A stretch of DNA of 64,000 bases from JAWPMT01 sp965229785. GTDB lineage: Bacteria > Bacteroidota > Bacteroidia > Cytophagales > Cyclobacteriaceae. Made by a program: the position numbers and the translations under genes. The notes beneath the pieces are model-generated. The model saw nothing but the letters and a program-made list of their open reading frames with translations. It was not told where the DNA came from and searched no databases. The DNA is taken from NCBI GenBank assembly GCA_965229785.1, contig CBDDJS010000001.1, positions 2,542,001 to 2,606,000 of the forward strand. Direction: 5' to 3'. Of the stretch, positions 1 to 7,070 are shown piece by piece (position 1 is the stretch's first letter; each line of letters opens with the position of its first letter).

Positions 1-2
1 CA

Positions 3-356
3 TTAAGGTCTTTCCGTGATAAAAATGGAGGAGTTCTGTCTTTCAAAGAAGGATTCTTCAATGGCATGATCGTGGTGCTGATGGCCTCCATCATTTACGT
101 GGTAGGATGGATGATCTATTATCCCAATTTTATGCCCGATTTCGCGGATCAGTATACCCAGAGTCAGATTGCTCAATTGGAGACACAAGGACTGAGCGAA
201 GAAGAACTCGAAACCAAAATTGAAGAGATGAAGGCCTTTCAAGAGATGTACGAGCAACCACTGGTGATGGCCGGGTTTTCCTTTTTGGAAATCTTCCCCG
301 TTGGATTGATCGTTACTTTGATCAGCTCTCTGATTCTGAAAAGAAAGCGCGCTTAA
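3..356 (+). CDS. DUF4199 family membrane protein (5' end missing)
   Basis: The reading frame is open from the window edge and stops at 356, so the N-terminus lies outside. About 117 residues are visible. The start reads LRSFRDKNGGVLSFKEGFFNG, which fits the loop-plus-helix opening of the second half of DUF4199 proteins. A membrane segment follows (IVVLMASIIYVVGWMIYY). A charged, Gln/Glu-rich stretch comes next, then a final membrane segment (FPVGLIVTLISSLIL) ending in KRKRA. DUF4199 proteins are small four-helix inner-membrane proteins common in Bacteroidota and of unknown function. The family call rests on this pattern and is fairly confident; the role is unknown. Confidence 0.75.
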   Translation, partial: LRSFRDKNGGVLSFKEGFFNGMIVVLMASIIYVVGWMIYYPNFMPDFADQYTQSQIAQLETQGLSEEELETKIEEMKAFQEMYEQPLVMAGFSFLEIFPVGLIVTLISSLILKRKRA

Positions 357-398
357 CGATCATCTGCTCAATAGATGGACCAGATGAAGGCTAAGCCT

Positions 399-406
399 TA
401 CTTTTG
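399..406 (+). promoter_or_regulatory. -7 promoter element before the MscS gene
   Basis: TACTTTTG is an exact match to the Bacteroidota -7 consensus TAnnTTTG and lies only 5 bases before the ATG at 412. Transcription would start at or almost at the start codon, giving a leaderless or near-leaderless mRNA. No TTTG -33 element is visible at the usual distance, so this is tentative. Confidence 0.4.
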
Positions 407-411
407 CGGCT

Positions 412-1998
412 ATGAGAACAACACTGGTCCTGATCTTCCTATTCATACAAAGTACACTACTCTTAGGGCAAGGTAGTCGATACCTGAGTTCTCCTTTTCA
501 AAGTATCCGTACCAACCTTTACTATCTACAACCGGATTCCTACAACGACTCCCTGGCGGCTTTGCCATTCATGAAATACGCACAATCTCCGGAAAAAGCG
601 CAGTGGTCCGCCATCAAACTCAAACAAGTGCTGGACGGTGAAGGGATCTACATAGACCTTGAATCACTGCCCGCACAGACAAACTATTTCGATAGCTTAT
701 CTGAAAAGCATCAATATGCCCTGACCAAAAAGTATCCGGACATCTATCTGGTCAGAGAAGACAATCAGTGGATCTATCCCAGATCTTCTATCGAAACGAT
801 CAATCGCATCCATAAAAAAGTATTCCGATTCGGTACAGATCGCATCATCTCATTGTTCCCAACTCAAGGGAATGATTTGTTTTTCGGTCTATATGTATTT
901 CAATATGCCGGTATTCTGATCCTGGCCTTGTTAGGTACAGTACTCCACAAGATCATGACGTTTCTTTTGCGGAAACTGATCTCCAAGTCCCTGAAAGATA
1001 GTGGCTATGGCACATTCGCCAGAAAACTCCTACAGTCAGTCGCACAACCCCTCAGCCTGTTTTTCATCATTTTGCTATTGAGTGTACTGGTCCCGGTATT
1101 GTTGTTACCACCATTGATCTCGAAATATGTCATTTTGATTCTCAAGGCGATGATCCCTTTGTTTGGCACCATCACTATCTATCGACTGATCAATGTATTT
1201 GCCTTGTATACACAACAATTGGCCAAAAAAACTGATGGTACATTAGATGACCAATTGATTCCTTTGATGCGTAAGACATTGAAGACTTTTGTCATTGCGA
1301 TAGGGACGCTTTTCATCCTGGACAATCTGGAAATCAATGTCATCCCGGTACTTACTGGTCTATCCATCGGAGGTCTGGCCTTTGCTTTGGCCGCCCAGGA
1401 TACCATCAAGAACTTTTTTGGGTCTGTTATGATCTTCGTGGACAAGCCCTTTCAAATCGGGGATTGGATCACTACCGGTGAAGTAGACGGCAACGTGGAA
1501 GAAGTAGGCTTTCGTTCTTCCAGGGTTCGCACTTTCCGCAATTCCCTGACCTACATTCCTAACGGGAAGTTGGCTGACGCCATCATTGATAACCATGGCC
1601 TCCGGAAATATCGTCGGTTTTATACGCACATTTCAGTACAGTACGACACACCCCCCGCTTTATTGGACGCATTTATTGAAGGGTTGAGAAAAATTGTGGA
1701 CGAGCATCCTGAAACAAGGAAAGACTATTACAACATCTATCTTAATGAAATGTCAGCTTCCTCTCTGGATGTAATGTTTTACATCTTCTTTGAAGTACCT
1801 ACCTGGCCGGATGAATTGCGGGCTCGCCATGAGGTGTTAATGGAAGCCGTAAAACTTGCCGAGCATCTGGGCGTCAAATTTGCCTTCCCCACGCAAACCC
1901 TCCACGTAGAAACCATGCCTGATCAGCATTCTGGCCATTACATTGATCAAAATACAGCGAAGGTCAGGCTGGAAGAGTTTTTTCATAAGCCGAAATAG
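412..1998 (+). CDS. MscS-family mechanosensitive ion channel with periplasmic N-terminal domain
   Basis: 528 residues. A signal peptide (residues 1-20, LVLIFLFIQSTLLLGQ) is followed by about 130 extracytoplasmic residues. Membrane helices follow near 155-185, 210-265 and 290-335. The pore-lining TM3 and start of the beta domain are the MscS signature: GLSIGGLAFALAAQDTIKN (about 315-333), then FVDKPFQIGDWI. The beta domain continues through VEEVGFRSSRVRTFRN and the C-terminal alpha/beta vestibule. Such channels open under membrane tension and release solutes in hypo-osmotic shock. The extra N-terminal domain makes it longer than E. coli MscS (286 aa). The last 35 bases overlap the 3' end of the convergent gene at 1964-2404. 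Confidence 0.93.
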   Translation: MRTTLVLIFLFIQSTLLLGQGSRYLSSPFQSIRTNLYYLQPDSYNDSLAALPFMKYAQSPEKAQWSAIKLKQVLDGEGIYIDLESLPAQTNYFDSLSEKHQYALTKKYPDIYLVREDNQWIYPRSSIETINRIHKKVFRFGTDRIISLFPTQGNDLFFGLYVFQYAGILILALLGTVLHKIMTFLLRKLISKSLKDSGYGTFARKLLQSVAQPLSLFFIILLLSVLVPVLLLPPLISKYVILILKAMIPLFGTITIYRLINVFALYTQQLAKKTDGTLDDQLIPLMRKTLKTFVIAIGTLFILDNLEINVIPVLTGLSIGGLAFALAAQDTIKNFFGSVMIFVDKPFQIGDWITTGEVDGNVEEVGFRSSRVRTFRNSLTYIPNGKLADAIIDNHGLRKYRRFYTHISVQYDTPPALLDAFIEGLRKIVDEHPETRKDYYNIYLNEMSASSLDVMFYIFFEVPTWPDELRARHEVLMEAVKLAEHLGVKFAFPTQTLHVETMPDQHSGHYIDQNTAKVRLEEFFHKPK

Positions 1999-2404
1999 GC
2001 TGAAGGTCGGGATCACACCATGTGGCTCTGGCCAAAGGAGTCATCAAATAAGTTTCTGAATAATATGTCAATGGAAACTCTTTGTCCATGAATGGTTCGT
2101 TTTGTAACCACTGCCATGATGCATCTTCTCCCGAAAAATTTGTTCTGCTTATGTAGGAGGACAAAATTCTGATATAAAACTCCGTAATCGTTTCATGATA
2201 ACCACTGGTTGGGGTGTTCTCCCCTCCCTGGCGCTCATTGTACAATCGGATACCCTGTTTAATTTGAATAGACGCCTCTTCCGGTGGTGATTTTGATAAA
2301 TACCACAACGCCATGTATATATGACTTTGATGGGTCCACTCCGCTGCTGGCCAGGTGCCCGCTTCAAATCCTTTGATTAAGACTTCAATTGATCGATGAT
2401 CCAT
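1964..2404 (-). CDS. Conserved protein of unknown function (WTHxxH / YHET family)
   Basis: 146 residues with no signal peptide and no membrane segment. Recognisable features are an N-terminal EWTHQSHIYMALWYL block and a central SGYHETITEFYIRIL block; conserved His and Glu in both could bind a metal or substrate. The same two blocks occur in an uncharacterised family in Bacteroidota and other bacteria. The start at 2404 lies 20 bases inside the 3' end of the upstream Lrp gene, so the two are very likely cotranscribed and translationally coupled. The 3' end overlaps the convergent mscS gene by 35 bases. No function can be assigned. Confidence 0.75.
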   Translation of the reverse strand: MDHRSIEVLIKGFEAGTWPAAEWTHQSHIYMALWYLSKSPPEEASIQIKQGIRLYNERQGGENTPTSGYHETITEFYIRILSSYISRTNFSGEDASWQWLQNEPFMDKEFPLTYYSETYLMTPLARATWCDPDLQPISAYEKTLPA

Positions 2405-2849
2405 TTTTCGGGTCTCTATTGATTTTTTCCAAATAAGAGTCTAAAACGATGGTCGTACTTGTACGGGAAACACCTTTGATCACTTTAAGTTGCTTCGTCA
2501 GAAAATGCTCAAGTTCATGGGTATCACTGACTATTACCTTTAACAACAAATCATAGTCACCCGCGATATGGTGACATTCCAGGACTGGTGCACAGGCCGA
2601 AACTTCTTCTACTATGCCTTCCGCACGTTCATGGTTGACCCACACTTTGATGAATGCTTTCAAGTTCCAGCCAAAATGATCATTAGACAATTTTACCGTA
2701 TATGCTTCTATCACACCCGATTCATTGAGTTTCCTCAGTCTTTCCGTCACTGCGGGCAACGAAAGGTGTACTTGCCTGGCAATATCTGCTCCGGATATAC
2801 GACTGTTCTTAACAAGCAATTCCATTATTTTGACATCAACCACATCCAT
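2385..2849 (-). CDS. Lrp/AsnC family transcriptional regulator
   Basis: 154 residues with the usual two-part layout. Residues 1-60 are a winged helix-turn-helix (DVKIMELLVKNSRISGADIA, then LSLPAVTERLRKLNESGVIEAY). Residues 65-145 are the RAM/AsnC ligand-binding domain, including AGDYDLLLKVIVSD and VSRTSTTIVLDSYLE. Members form dimers to octamers, bind an amino acid or related small molecule, and usually regulate a neighbour. The coupled gene 1964-2404 is the obvious target or partner, though no link is proven. The divergent intergenic region upstream carries a perfect dyad (2910-2928) that could be an autoregulatory site. Confidence 0.93.
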   Translation of the reverse strand: MDVVDVKIMELLVKNSRISGADIARQVHLSLPAVTERLRKLNESGVIEAYTVKLSNDHFGWNLKAFIKVWVNHERAEGIVEEVSACAPVLECHHIAGDYDLLLKVIVSDTHELEHFLTKQLKVIKGVSRTSTTIVLDSYLEKINRDPKNGSSIN

Positions 2850-2909
2850 AATTGATATTATTTATGCAAAAATGGAATAATAACTTATTAATTCAATCAA
2901 ATAGCAATC

Positions 2910-2928
2910 ATTTCAAAACATTTGAAAT
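2910..2928. promoter_or_regulatory. Perfect dyad in the Lrp divergent region
   Basis: ATTTCAAA-ACA-TTTGAAAT: 8-base arms, 3-base spacer, no mismatch. It lies about 60 bases upstream of the Lrp start in an AT-rich stretch between divergent genes. This is a candidate operator, possibly for Lrp itself; the assignment is inference. Confidence 0.35.
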
Positions 2929-3071
2929 AAAAATACTCATACTTACTTATATAATTAATTTATCTCTTACAGCACACTCCTGATACTTTGCATTTATTCA
3001 GCTAGAGATTCACGACCAAAAGACTTAAGGTATGGTCATGGTGCGTACACAACTAAAAAATTGATTAATCA

Positions 3072-3102
3072 TTTGCTTCTAAAAACTAAAGTATTAGTTT
3101 TG
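3072..3102 (+). promoter_or_regulatory. Bacteroidota promoter of the lipoprotein gene (copy 1)
   Basis: TTTG (3072-3075), 19 bases, then TAGTTTTG (3095-3102): a full match to the -33/-7 promoter form of Bacteroidota. The -7 box lies inside the first dyad of the putative BlaI operator. The same arrangement with the same spacing recurs at 3663-3693. Confidence 0.65.
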
Positions 3103-3120
3103 AAACTAAACAATTAGTTT
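3084..3120. promoter_or_regulatory. Twin-dyad operator, probable BlaI site (copy 1)
   Basis: Two adjacent dyads: AACTAA-AGTA-TTAGTT (3084-3099) and AAACTAA-ACAA-TTAGTTT (3103-3120). The second ends 5 bases before the ATG at 3126. The block is almost identical to 3675-3711 in front of the blaI homologue, so both are probably bound by that repressor. Binding would cover the -7 box and the transcription start. Confidence 0.65.
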
Positions 3121-3125
3121 AAACA

Positions 3126-3611
3126 ATGAAGTCAGTTTTAATTTCGATTCTGATTGCCTCCTCTCTGCTCTCGTGTACTTCCTCAAGAAAACTGGCGTCT
3201 GAACATTTATGTAGCATCAAATTCAAAAGGACCAAACAAAACCTTGATCTGATCAATAAACGATGGTCCGAGACCAGCATCAAGGTATTAATGCGTCAAA
3301 ACGATCATACGGAGCTAGATATCACTGATCAATTCATGCTTTCAGATATTGACGACCTGATGATCTTTCATGAAAACGGTACATTCGTTTTTGACGAAGG
3401 AGCCTCCAAAGCCACTCCTGGAAGTCATCAGGTCTATGGATCCGGGAGTTGGGCGCTTTATGAAAAGGAGTCCAAACTGGTACTCTGTACGGATGACTAT
3501 CAGACTGTCTATGAAGTAGTGGTACTCAACCCCAATGAACTGATACTACATCTGAAGGAAAGTGACTCCCGCAAATCGTATACCTATGTCCTCACATATC
3601 ACCCGGTTTGA
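3126..3611 (+). CDS. Lipocalin-like lipoprotein, probably in the BlaI regulon
   Basis: 161 residues. A lipobox signal (ISILIASSLLSC, lipidated Cys17) predicts a membrane-anchored lipoprotein. The mature part is beta-rich: IDDLMIFHENGTFVFDEGA, GSGSWALYEKESKLVL and ELILHLKESDSRKSYTYVL resemble the beta-strand repeats of the small lipocalin-like proteins frequent in Bacteroidota, although overall similarity is weak. Its promoter carries the same twin dyads as the downstream blaI-M56 operon, so it is likely co-regulated with that sensor pair. Function unknown; possibilities are ligand binding or sensing damage at the envelope. Confidence 0.75.
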   Translation: MKSVLISILIASSLLSCTSSRKLASEHLCSIKFKRTKQNLDLINKRWSETSIKVLMRQNDHTELDITDQFMLSDIDDLMIFHENGTFVFDEGASKATPGSHQVYGSGSWALYEKESKLVLCTDDYQTVYEVVVLNPNELILHLKESDSRKSYTYVLTYHPV

Positions 3612-3662
3612 GGTCCGATTTCACAAGATTACGGATGAAAACTAAAAAACTAGTTGTTTTCT

Positions 3663-3693
3663 TTTGTGAGTATTAACTAAAGTATTAGTTTTG
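3663..3693 (+). promoter_or_regulatory. Bacteroidota promoter of the blaI-M56 operon (copy 2)
   Basis: TTTG (3663-3666), 19 bases, TAGTTTTG (3686-3693). Spacing and -7 box are identical to the promoter at 3072-3102, and the -7 box again overlaps the first operator dyad. Confidence 0.65.
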
Positions 3694-3711
3694 AAACTAA
3701 GTTATTAGTTT
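3675..3711. promoter_or_regulatory. Twin-dyad operator, probable BlaI autoregulatory site (copy 2)
   Basis: AACTAA-AGTA-TTAGTT (3675-3690) followed by AAACTAA-GTTA-TTAGTTT (3694-3711), 5 bases before the blaI start codon. A weaker related motif (AAAACTAAAAAACTAGTTGTTTT, two parts around 3638-3660) lies just upstream. BlaI-type repressors bind such dyads as dimers and commonly repress their own operon. Confidence 0.65.
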
Positions 3712-3716
3712 AAGAG

Positions 3717-4082
3717 ATGAAAGAACTAACAAAAGCGGAAGACGAGATCATGCAGGTACTTTGGCAATTGAATAAAGCATTTGTCAAAGAGATCATTGAA
3801 AAAATGCCGGAGCCTAAACCTGCTTATAATACGGTCTCTACCATTGTTCGAATTCTGGAGCAAAAAGGATTTGTAAAACACGAAGCCTTTGGAAAAAGTC
3901 ATCGTTACTATCCGGTGATCACCAAACAAGAATATAGCCAGAATTTCATGAAAGGCTTCATTTCCCGCTATTTCAGTGGGTCATACCAACAGGTGGTATC
4001 CTTCTTCGCAAAGGAAAAAGACCTATCGGTGCAAGAACTAGAGGAAATCCTGAAAGAAATCAAAAACGACGAACCAAAATGA
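3717..4082 (+). CDS. BlaI/MecI-family transcriptional repressor
   Basis: 121 residues, normal for the family. Residues 1-75 are the winged helix: LTKAEDEIMQVLWQLNKAFV, AYNTVSTIVRILEQKGFV and HRYYPVITKQEY are standard BlaI/MecI motifs. The C-terminal helices (about 80-120) form the dimerisation region, which the cognate M56 protease is known to inactivate in the Staphylococcus system. The stop overlaps the start of the downstream M56 gene in an ATGA (4079-4082), so the two are translationally coupled. Twin dyads in its own promoter and in front of the lipoprotein at 3126 are the probable targets. No beta-lactamase is adjacent. Confidence 0.93.
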   Translation: MKELTKAEDEIMQVLWQLNKAFVKEIIEKMPEPKPAYNTVSTIVRILEQKGFVKHEAFGKSHRYYPVITKQEYSQNFMKGFISRYFSGSYQQVVSFFAKEKDLSVQELEEILKEIKNDEPK

Positions 4083-5548
4083 TCACTTACCTGATAGAAG
4101 CTGGGCTCATACACCTCTCCCTTTACCTGATCTACCTGTTTTTGCTAAAAAAGGAAACCCATTATCAAATACGCAGATTTTATCTGGTAGGTGCTACGGT
4201 GGTTGCCCTATTCTTACCTTTTCTGAATTTGCCTATCCTTCCGGCCAGTGGCACGCCAACGGTCTCGGAAGCGATCAACACGCTGGCGCCGGTAGTGATC
4301 AGCGGCACAGATGAATCGGCTCTGGACACATTTACGTCCTCCATTCGATTTGAGTGGGTATATCTTCTGGGATTGATTTCCGCAGGATTCTTGATATTCC
4401 TGATTGGTTCCATACGTTCTATATTCTTTAATCTGAAAAGAAGCGACCCGACTTCACTGTTTGGGATTTCCGTAAGATTGCTGAAAGGCGATGATCCCAG
4501 CTTTTCTTTCTTCAACTGGATATTTATTGGTCGTGACCGAGAAGAATTGATTGTCCTTCATGAAAAAGGACACACCCTCCATGGGCATACCCTCGACATA
4601 CTCCTTTTGAACCTTTTTAGAGTCATGTTTTGGTGGCTTCCCTCCTCCTGGTGGGTACTCAAAGAATTAAGATTGATACATGAATTCCAGGCTGACGCTT
4701 ATGCTATGCAAAATGCTGATGCCGGATACTATAAGAAATTACTGATCGGTAATGCCCTGTCATCGGTGAATATGAGCCTGGCCAGTTCCTTTCATCATGG
4801 CACTCTATTGAAACGCTTAAAAGCAATGCAAGCAAAGAAGCAAATCATAAGTAAGTGGAAACTAGGAGTACTAGGTACCCTCGTGGCCACAGTTGTCCTT
4901 GTATTTTCCTGCTCCGAACAATTGGAACAAGATGTACAGGAGATCTCAGCAAATGCCAATCTGATAGTGGATTATCCACTGGAAGTGCAAAAGCGGCTCG
5001 AACAGCTGAAAAAGGAAACCGGTGCGGAGTTTTCTGTAATGGAGTTTCACACTGAAACCGTAGACAAAAGGAAGCTGGAGACATTGGTTTCACAAGCAAA
5101 ATTTGCCCAGTTTGTGAAAACAGCCGAGGAAGATACCAAGTATCTGATTCTTTCTCACGATGATGCTGCCTTTGATGTTGTGAAAGAAATGAGCAAATCA
5201 AAAGAAGGCGTCTACGACCTGGTTGATAATCAGGAGGAATTAGCAGAAAGCTATGAGGAATTTTATCAATACCTTGGTGAAAACATGCAGTACCCGAAAC
5301 AGGCCAGAAAACTTGGCATTGAGGGCAAAGTGTACGTTCAGTTCATTTTGAATCCTGATGGTTCAGTCTCAGACGCTCAGGCATTAAAAGGCATTGGTGC
5401 CGGATGTGATGCGGAAGCAGTAAGGGCAGTTTTAGCCAGTAAATGGTCTAATCCCGGTAAAGTAAATGGCAAAGCGGTCAAGACCCGAATGATGGTTCCT
5501 ATCATGTTTAAACTCGACCCTAAAGACGAAAAAGATAACGAAAGCTGA
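4079..5548 (+). CDS. M56 (BlaR1-type) membrane peptidase with C-terminal TonB domain
   Basis: 489 residues. Membrane helices lie near residues 1-55, 95-115, about 180-200 and 262-278. The M56 zinc-peptidase core contains HEKGH (161-165) and the downstream IHEFQADAYAM block carrying the third ligand. After the last helix the protein has no BlaR1 penicillin-sensor domain. Instead there is a linker and a TonB C-terminal domain (about 404-480: YPKQARKLGIEGKVYVQFIL). This layout is common in Bacteroidota. By analogy with BlaR1/MecR1 the peptidase should respond to an envelope signal and inactivate BlaI; the signal is unknown. It is coupled to blaI by a 4-base overlap. Confidence 0.9.
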   Translation: MITYLIEAGLIHLSLYLIYLFLLKKETHYQIRRFYLVGATVVALFLPFLNLPILPASGTPTVSEAINTLAPVVISGTDESALDTFTSSIRFEWVYLLGLISAGFLIFLIGSIRSIFFNLKRSDPTSLFGISVRLLKGDDPSFSFFNWIFIGRDREELIVLHEKGHTLHGHTLDILLLNLFRVMFWWLPSSWWVLKELRLIHEFQADAYAMQNADAGYYKKLLIGNALSSVNMSLASSFHHGTLLKRLKAMQAKKQIISKWKLGVLGTLVATVVLVFSCSEQLEQDVQEISANANLIVDYPLEVQKRLEQLKKETGAEFSVMEFHTETVDKRKLETLVSQAKFAQFVKTAEEDTKYLILSHDDAAFDVVKEMSKSKEGVYDLVDNQEELAESYEEFYQYLGENMQYPKQARKLGIEGKVYVQFILNPDGSVSDAQALKGIGAGCDAEAVRAVLASKWSNPGKVNGKAVKTRMMVPIMFKLDPKDEKDNES

Positions 5549-5575
5549 TCCCAAAACGATAAAACTTAAAATCCG

Positions 5576-5606
5576 AAGCCCTCTGTTCTATAGAGGGCTT
5601 TTTTGG
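5576..5606 (+). terminator. Intrinsic terminator after the M56 gene
   Basis: AAGCCCTCT, a 7-base loop, AGAGGGCTT, then a T-run (TTTT after the stem). It sits 28 bases after the stop at 5548 and closes the blaI-M56 operon. Confidence 0.85.
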
Positions 5607-5655
5607 TTTAAAAAAATATTTAAATATATGTAACTTTTAATGTTCTATTTGAGTA

Positions 5656-5663
5656 TACCTTTG
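5656..5663 (+). promoter_or_regulatory. -7 promoter element of the thioredoxin-like gene
   Basis: TACCTTTG matches TAnnTTTG exactly, 16 bases before the ATG at 5680. Only a weak TTTT is present near -33. Confidence 0.5.
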
Positions 5664-5679
5664 CATAAAGAAGTAAATA

Positions 5680-6309
5680 ATGGAAGCGGTAGATCTTAAA
5701 TCACTTATCAAAGAAAGTCTTGCCAATGCGATCAGTTATTCAGATTACTCTGAATTGATCCAGCAGTTGGTAGAAGCAGAAAAAACCACGGGTCCAAAGC
5801 AAAATGAAGACCTGGTCTATTATACAAAGCTCAATGCTCAGCGTGCCCGCAGACTAAATAAGACCACCAAATTACCGGAAAATGTAGCAACATTGGTCAA
5901 TACATTTGATCAGCCGATGACGTGGTTAGTACTGACTGAGAGCTGGTGTGGTGATGCCGCCCAGATTCTTCCTTTACTTCAAAAAATGGTTGAAAGCAAT
6001 TCGAATATCGACCTTCGATTGGCACTAAGAGACGAGAATGATGCATTAATGAGTCAGTTCCTCACTCGCGGTGGCAGGTCCATTCCGAAGTTGATCATCC
6101 TCAATGAGGACCTGGATGTCATGGGAACCTGGGGGCCCAGGCCAGTAGATGCACAAACCTTGTACGACAACTGGAGAAATGATCCCAACAAACCTCCATA
6201 CAAAGAATTTCAGGTTGAAATGCAGAAATGGTATCTGAAGGATGCCGGACAAAGCACCTTTGCTGAAGTTTCTAAGGTACTGGAAGATGCGCAGCTAGCT
6301 GCAGTTTAA
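5680..6309 (+). CDS. Thioredoxin-family protein
   Basis: 209 residues, no signal peptide. The thioredoxin-fold segment is around residues 82-170: MTWLVLTESWCGDAAQILPL contains the active-site region W89-C90-G91-D92, with only one cysteine instead of CxxC. The cis-Pro region follows (GGRSIPKLIILNEDLDVMGTW). The N-terminal 80 residues are helical. Homologues with this WCGDA motif are widespread in Bacteroidota as cytosolic proteins; loss of the second Cys argues against classical disulfide reduction and for a monothiol or redox-relay role. It has its own -7 element and converges with the SIMPL gene one base downstream. Confidence 0.85.
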   Translation: MEAVDLKSLIKESLANAISYSDYSELIQQLVEAEKTTGPKQNEDLVYYTKLNAQRARRLNKTTKLPENVATLVNTFDQPMTWLVLTESWCGDAAQILPLLQKMVESNSNIDLRLALRDENDALMSQFLTRGGRSIPKLIILNEDLDVMGTWGPRPVDAQTLYDNWRNDPNKPPYKEFQVEMQKWYLKDAGQSTFAEVSKVLEDAQLAAV

Positions 6310-6310
6310 A

Positions 6311-7021
6311 CTACTGCGGCGCGATGATAAAAACCATCAGGACCTGATCGGAAAAGGTCAGGTCTGCCGCTTCAAAATTTGAAAAATCAGCTCCTGCCCG
6401 ACTTTCTGCCGCCATATTGGCAAATGTCATTGGAGCTGGTACATTCGAATTACCAACACCGTATTTGATGTCTTTGATCCCGGTGATCTTTTGATTGGCC
6501 TGATTAGCAATTAATTGAGCCTTGGTTTGGGCATCGTTCACCGCCTGTTTTAACAACTCCTCTTTCAGTTTAGCTTTCTGGTCATCATCCAGATCAAACG
6601 AAACCGAAATTTCTGGATCAGCATTACTTGCAGCAACAGCTGTTAACACATTAAGCAGTCTTTCTTTTTCTTGTTCAAATTCAACTTTCAAGGTCTGTAG
6701 GCCATTAAATCCTTTTTCCTTTCGTTCACCCTGGACATATACAAAATTCTTGTCTACAGAAAAATTAGACGTCAGAATTTCATCTTCTTTGAACTTGAGT
6801 CCTTTTAATACAACAGACAGCATATCTACGCGATTGACCAAATCCTCCACTGCACCTGCGTATGAATTACTGGAGGATCGGATTGTAAGGGTAACCACCG
6901 AAAGTGTAGGCTTTACTGCGACCTGCGCTTGCCCCGAAACATGCAATAACGACGGTGAACTGTTCTGTCCAAAAACCTGAAATGAAAAAAAGGACAGAGC
7001 AAAAAATAAATACGCTTTCAT
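6311..7021 (-). CDS. SIMPL domain (DUF541) secreted protein
   Basis: 236 residues. A signal peptide (about 1-18, YLFFALSFFSFQVFGQ) is followed by one SIMPL domain: LHVSGQAQVAVKPTLSVVTL near the start, repeated helix-strand units in the middle (LKEELLKQAVNDAQTKAQLI) and a C-terminal FSDQVLMVFII strand. SIMPL proteins such as E. coli YggE and Brucella BP26 are periplasmic or outer-membrane oligomers linked with oxidative-stress resistance. The role here is not shown by context: the neighbours are a thioredoxin-like gene (convergent) and an oxidoreductase upstream on the same strand 49 bases away. Confidence 0.88.
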   Translation of the reverse strand: MKAYLFFALSFFSFQVFGQNSSPSLLHVSGQAQVAVKPTLSVVTLTIRSSSNSYAGAVEDLVNRVDMLSVVLKGLKFKEDEILTSNFSVDKNFVYVQGERKEKGFNGLQTLKVEFEQEKERLLNVLTAVAASNADPEISVSFDLDDDQKAKLKEELLKQAVNDAQTKAQLIANQANQKITGIKDIKYGVGNSNVPAPMTFANMAAESRAGADFSNFEAADLTFSDQVLMVFIIAPQ

Positions 7022-7070
7022 AAACTGATCTTAAAAACTAGTGGACTACAAAATCCAGGCCATAGTCATT

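Noticed and set aside
4079..5548. M56 gene as a beta-lactam resistance sensor
   Set aside because: The penicillin-binding sensor domain of BlaR1/MecR1 is absent and no beta-lactamase or PBP2a gene is adjacent.
6522..6980. 152-codon frame on the plus strand
   Set aside because: It lies wholly antisense to the SIMPL gene, is Ser/Thr-rich and has no family features; a shadow of the real gene.
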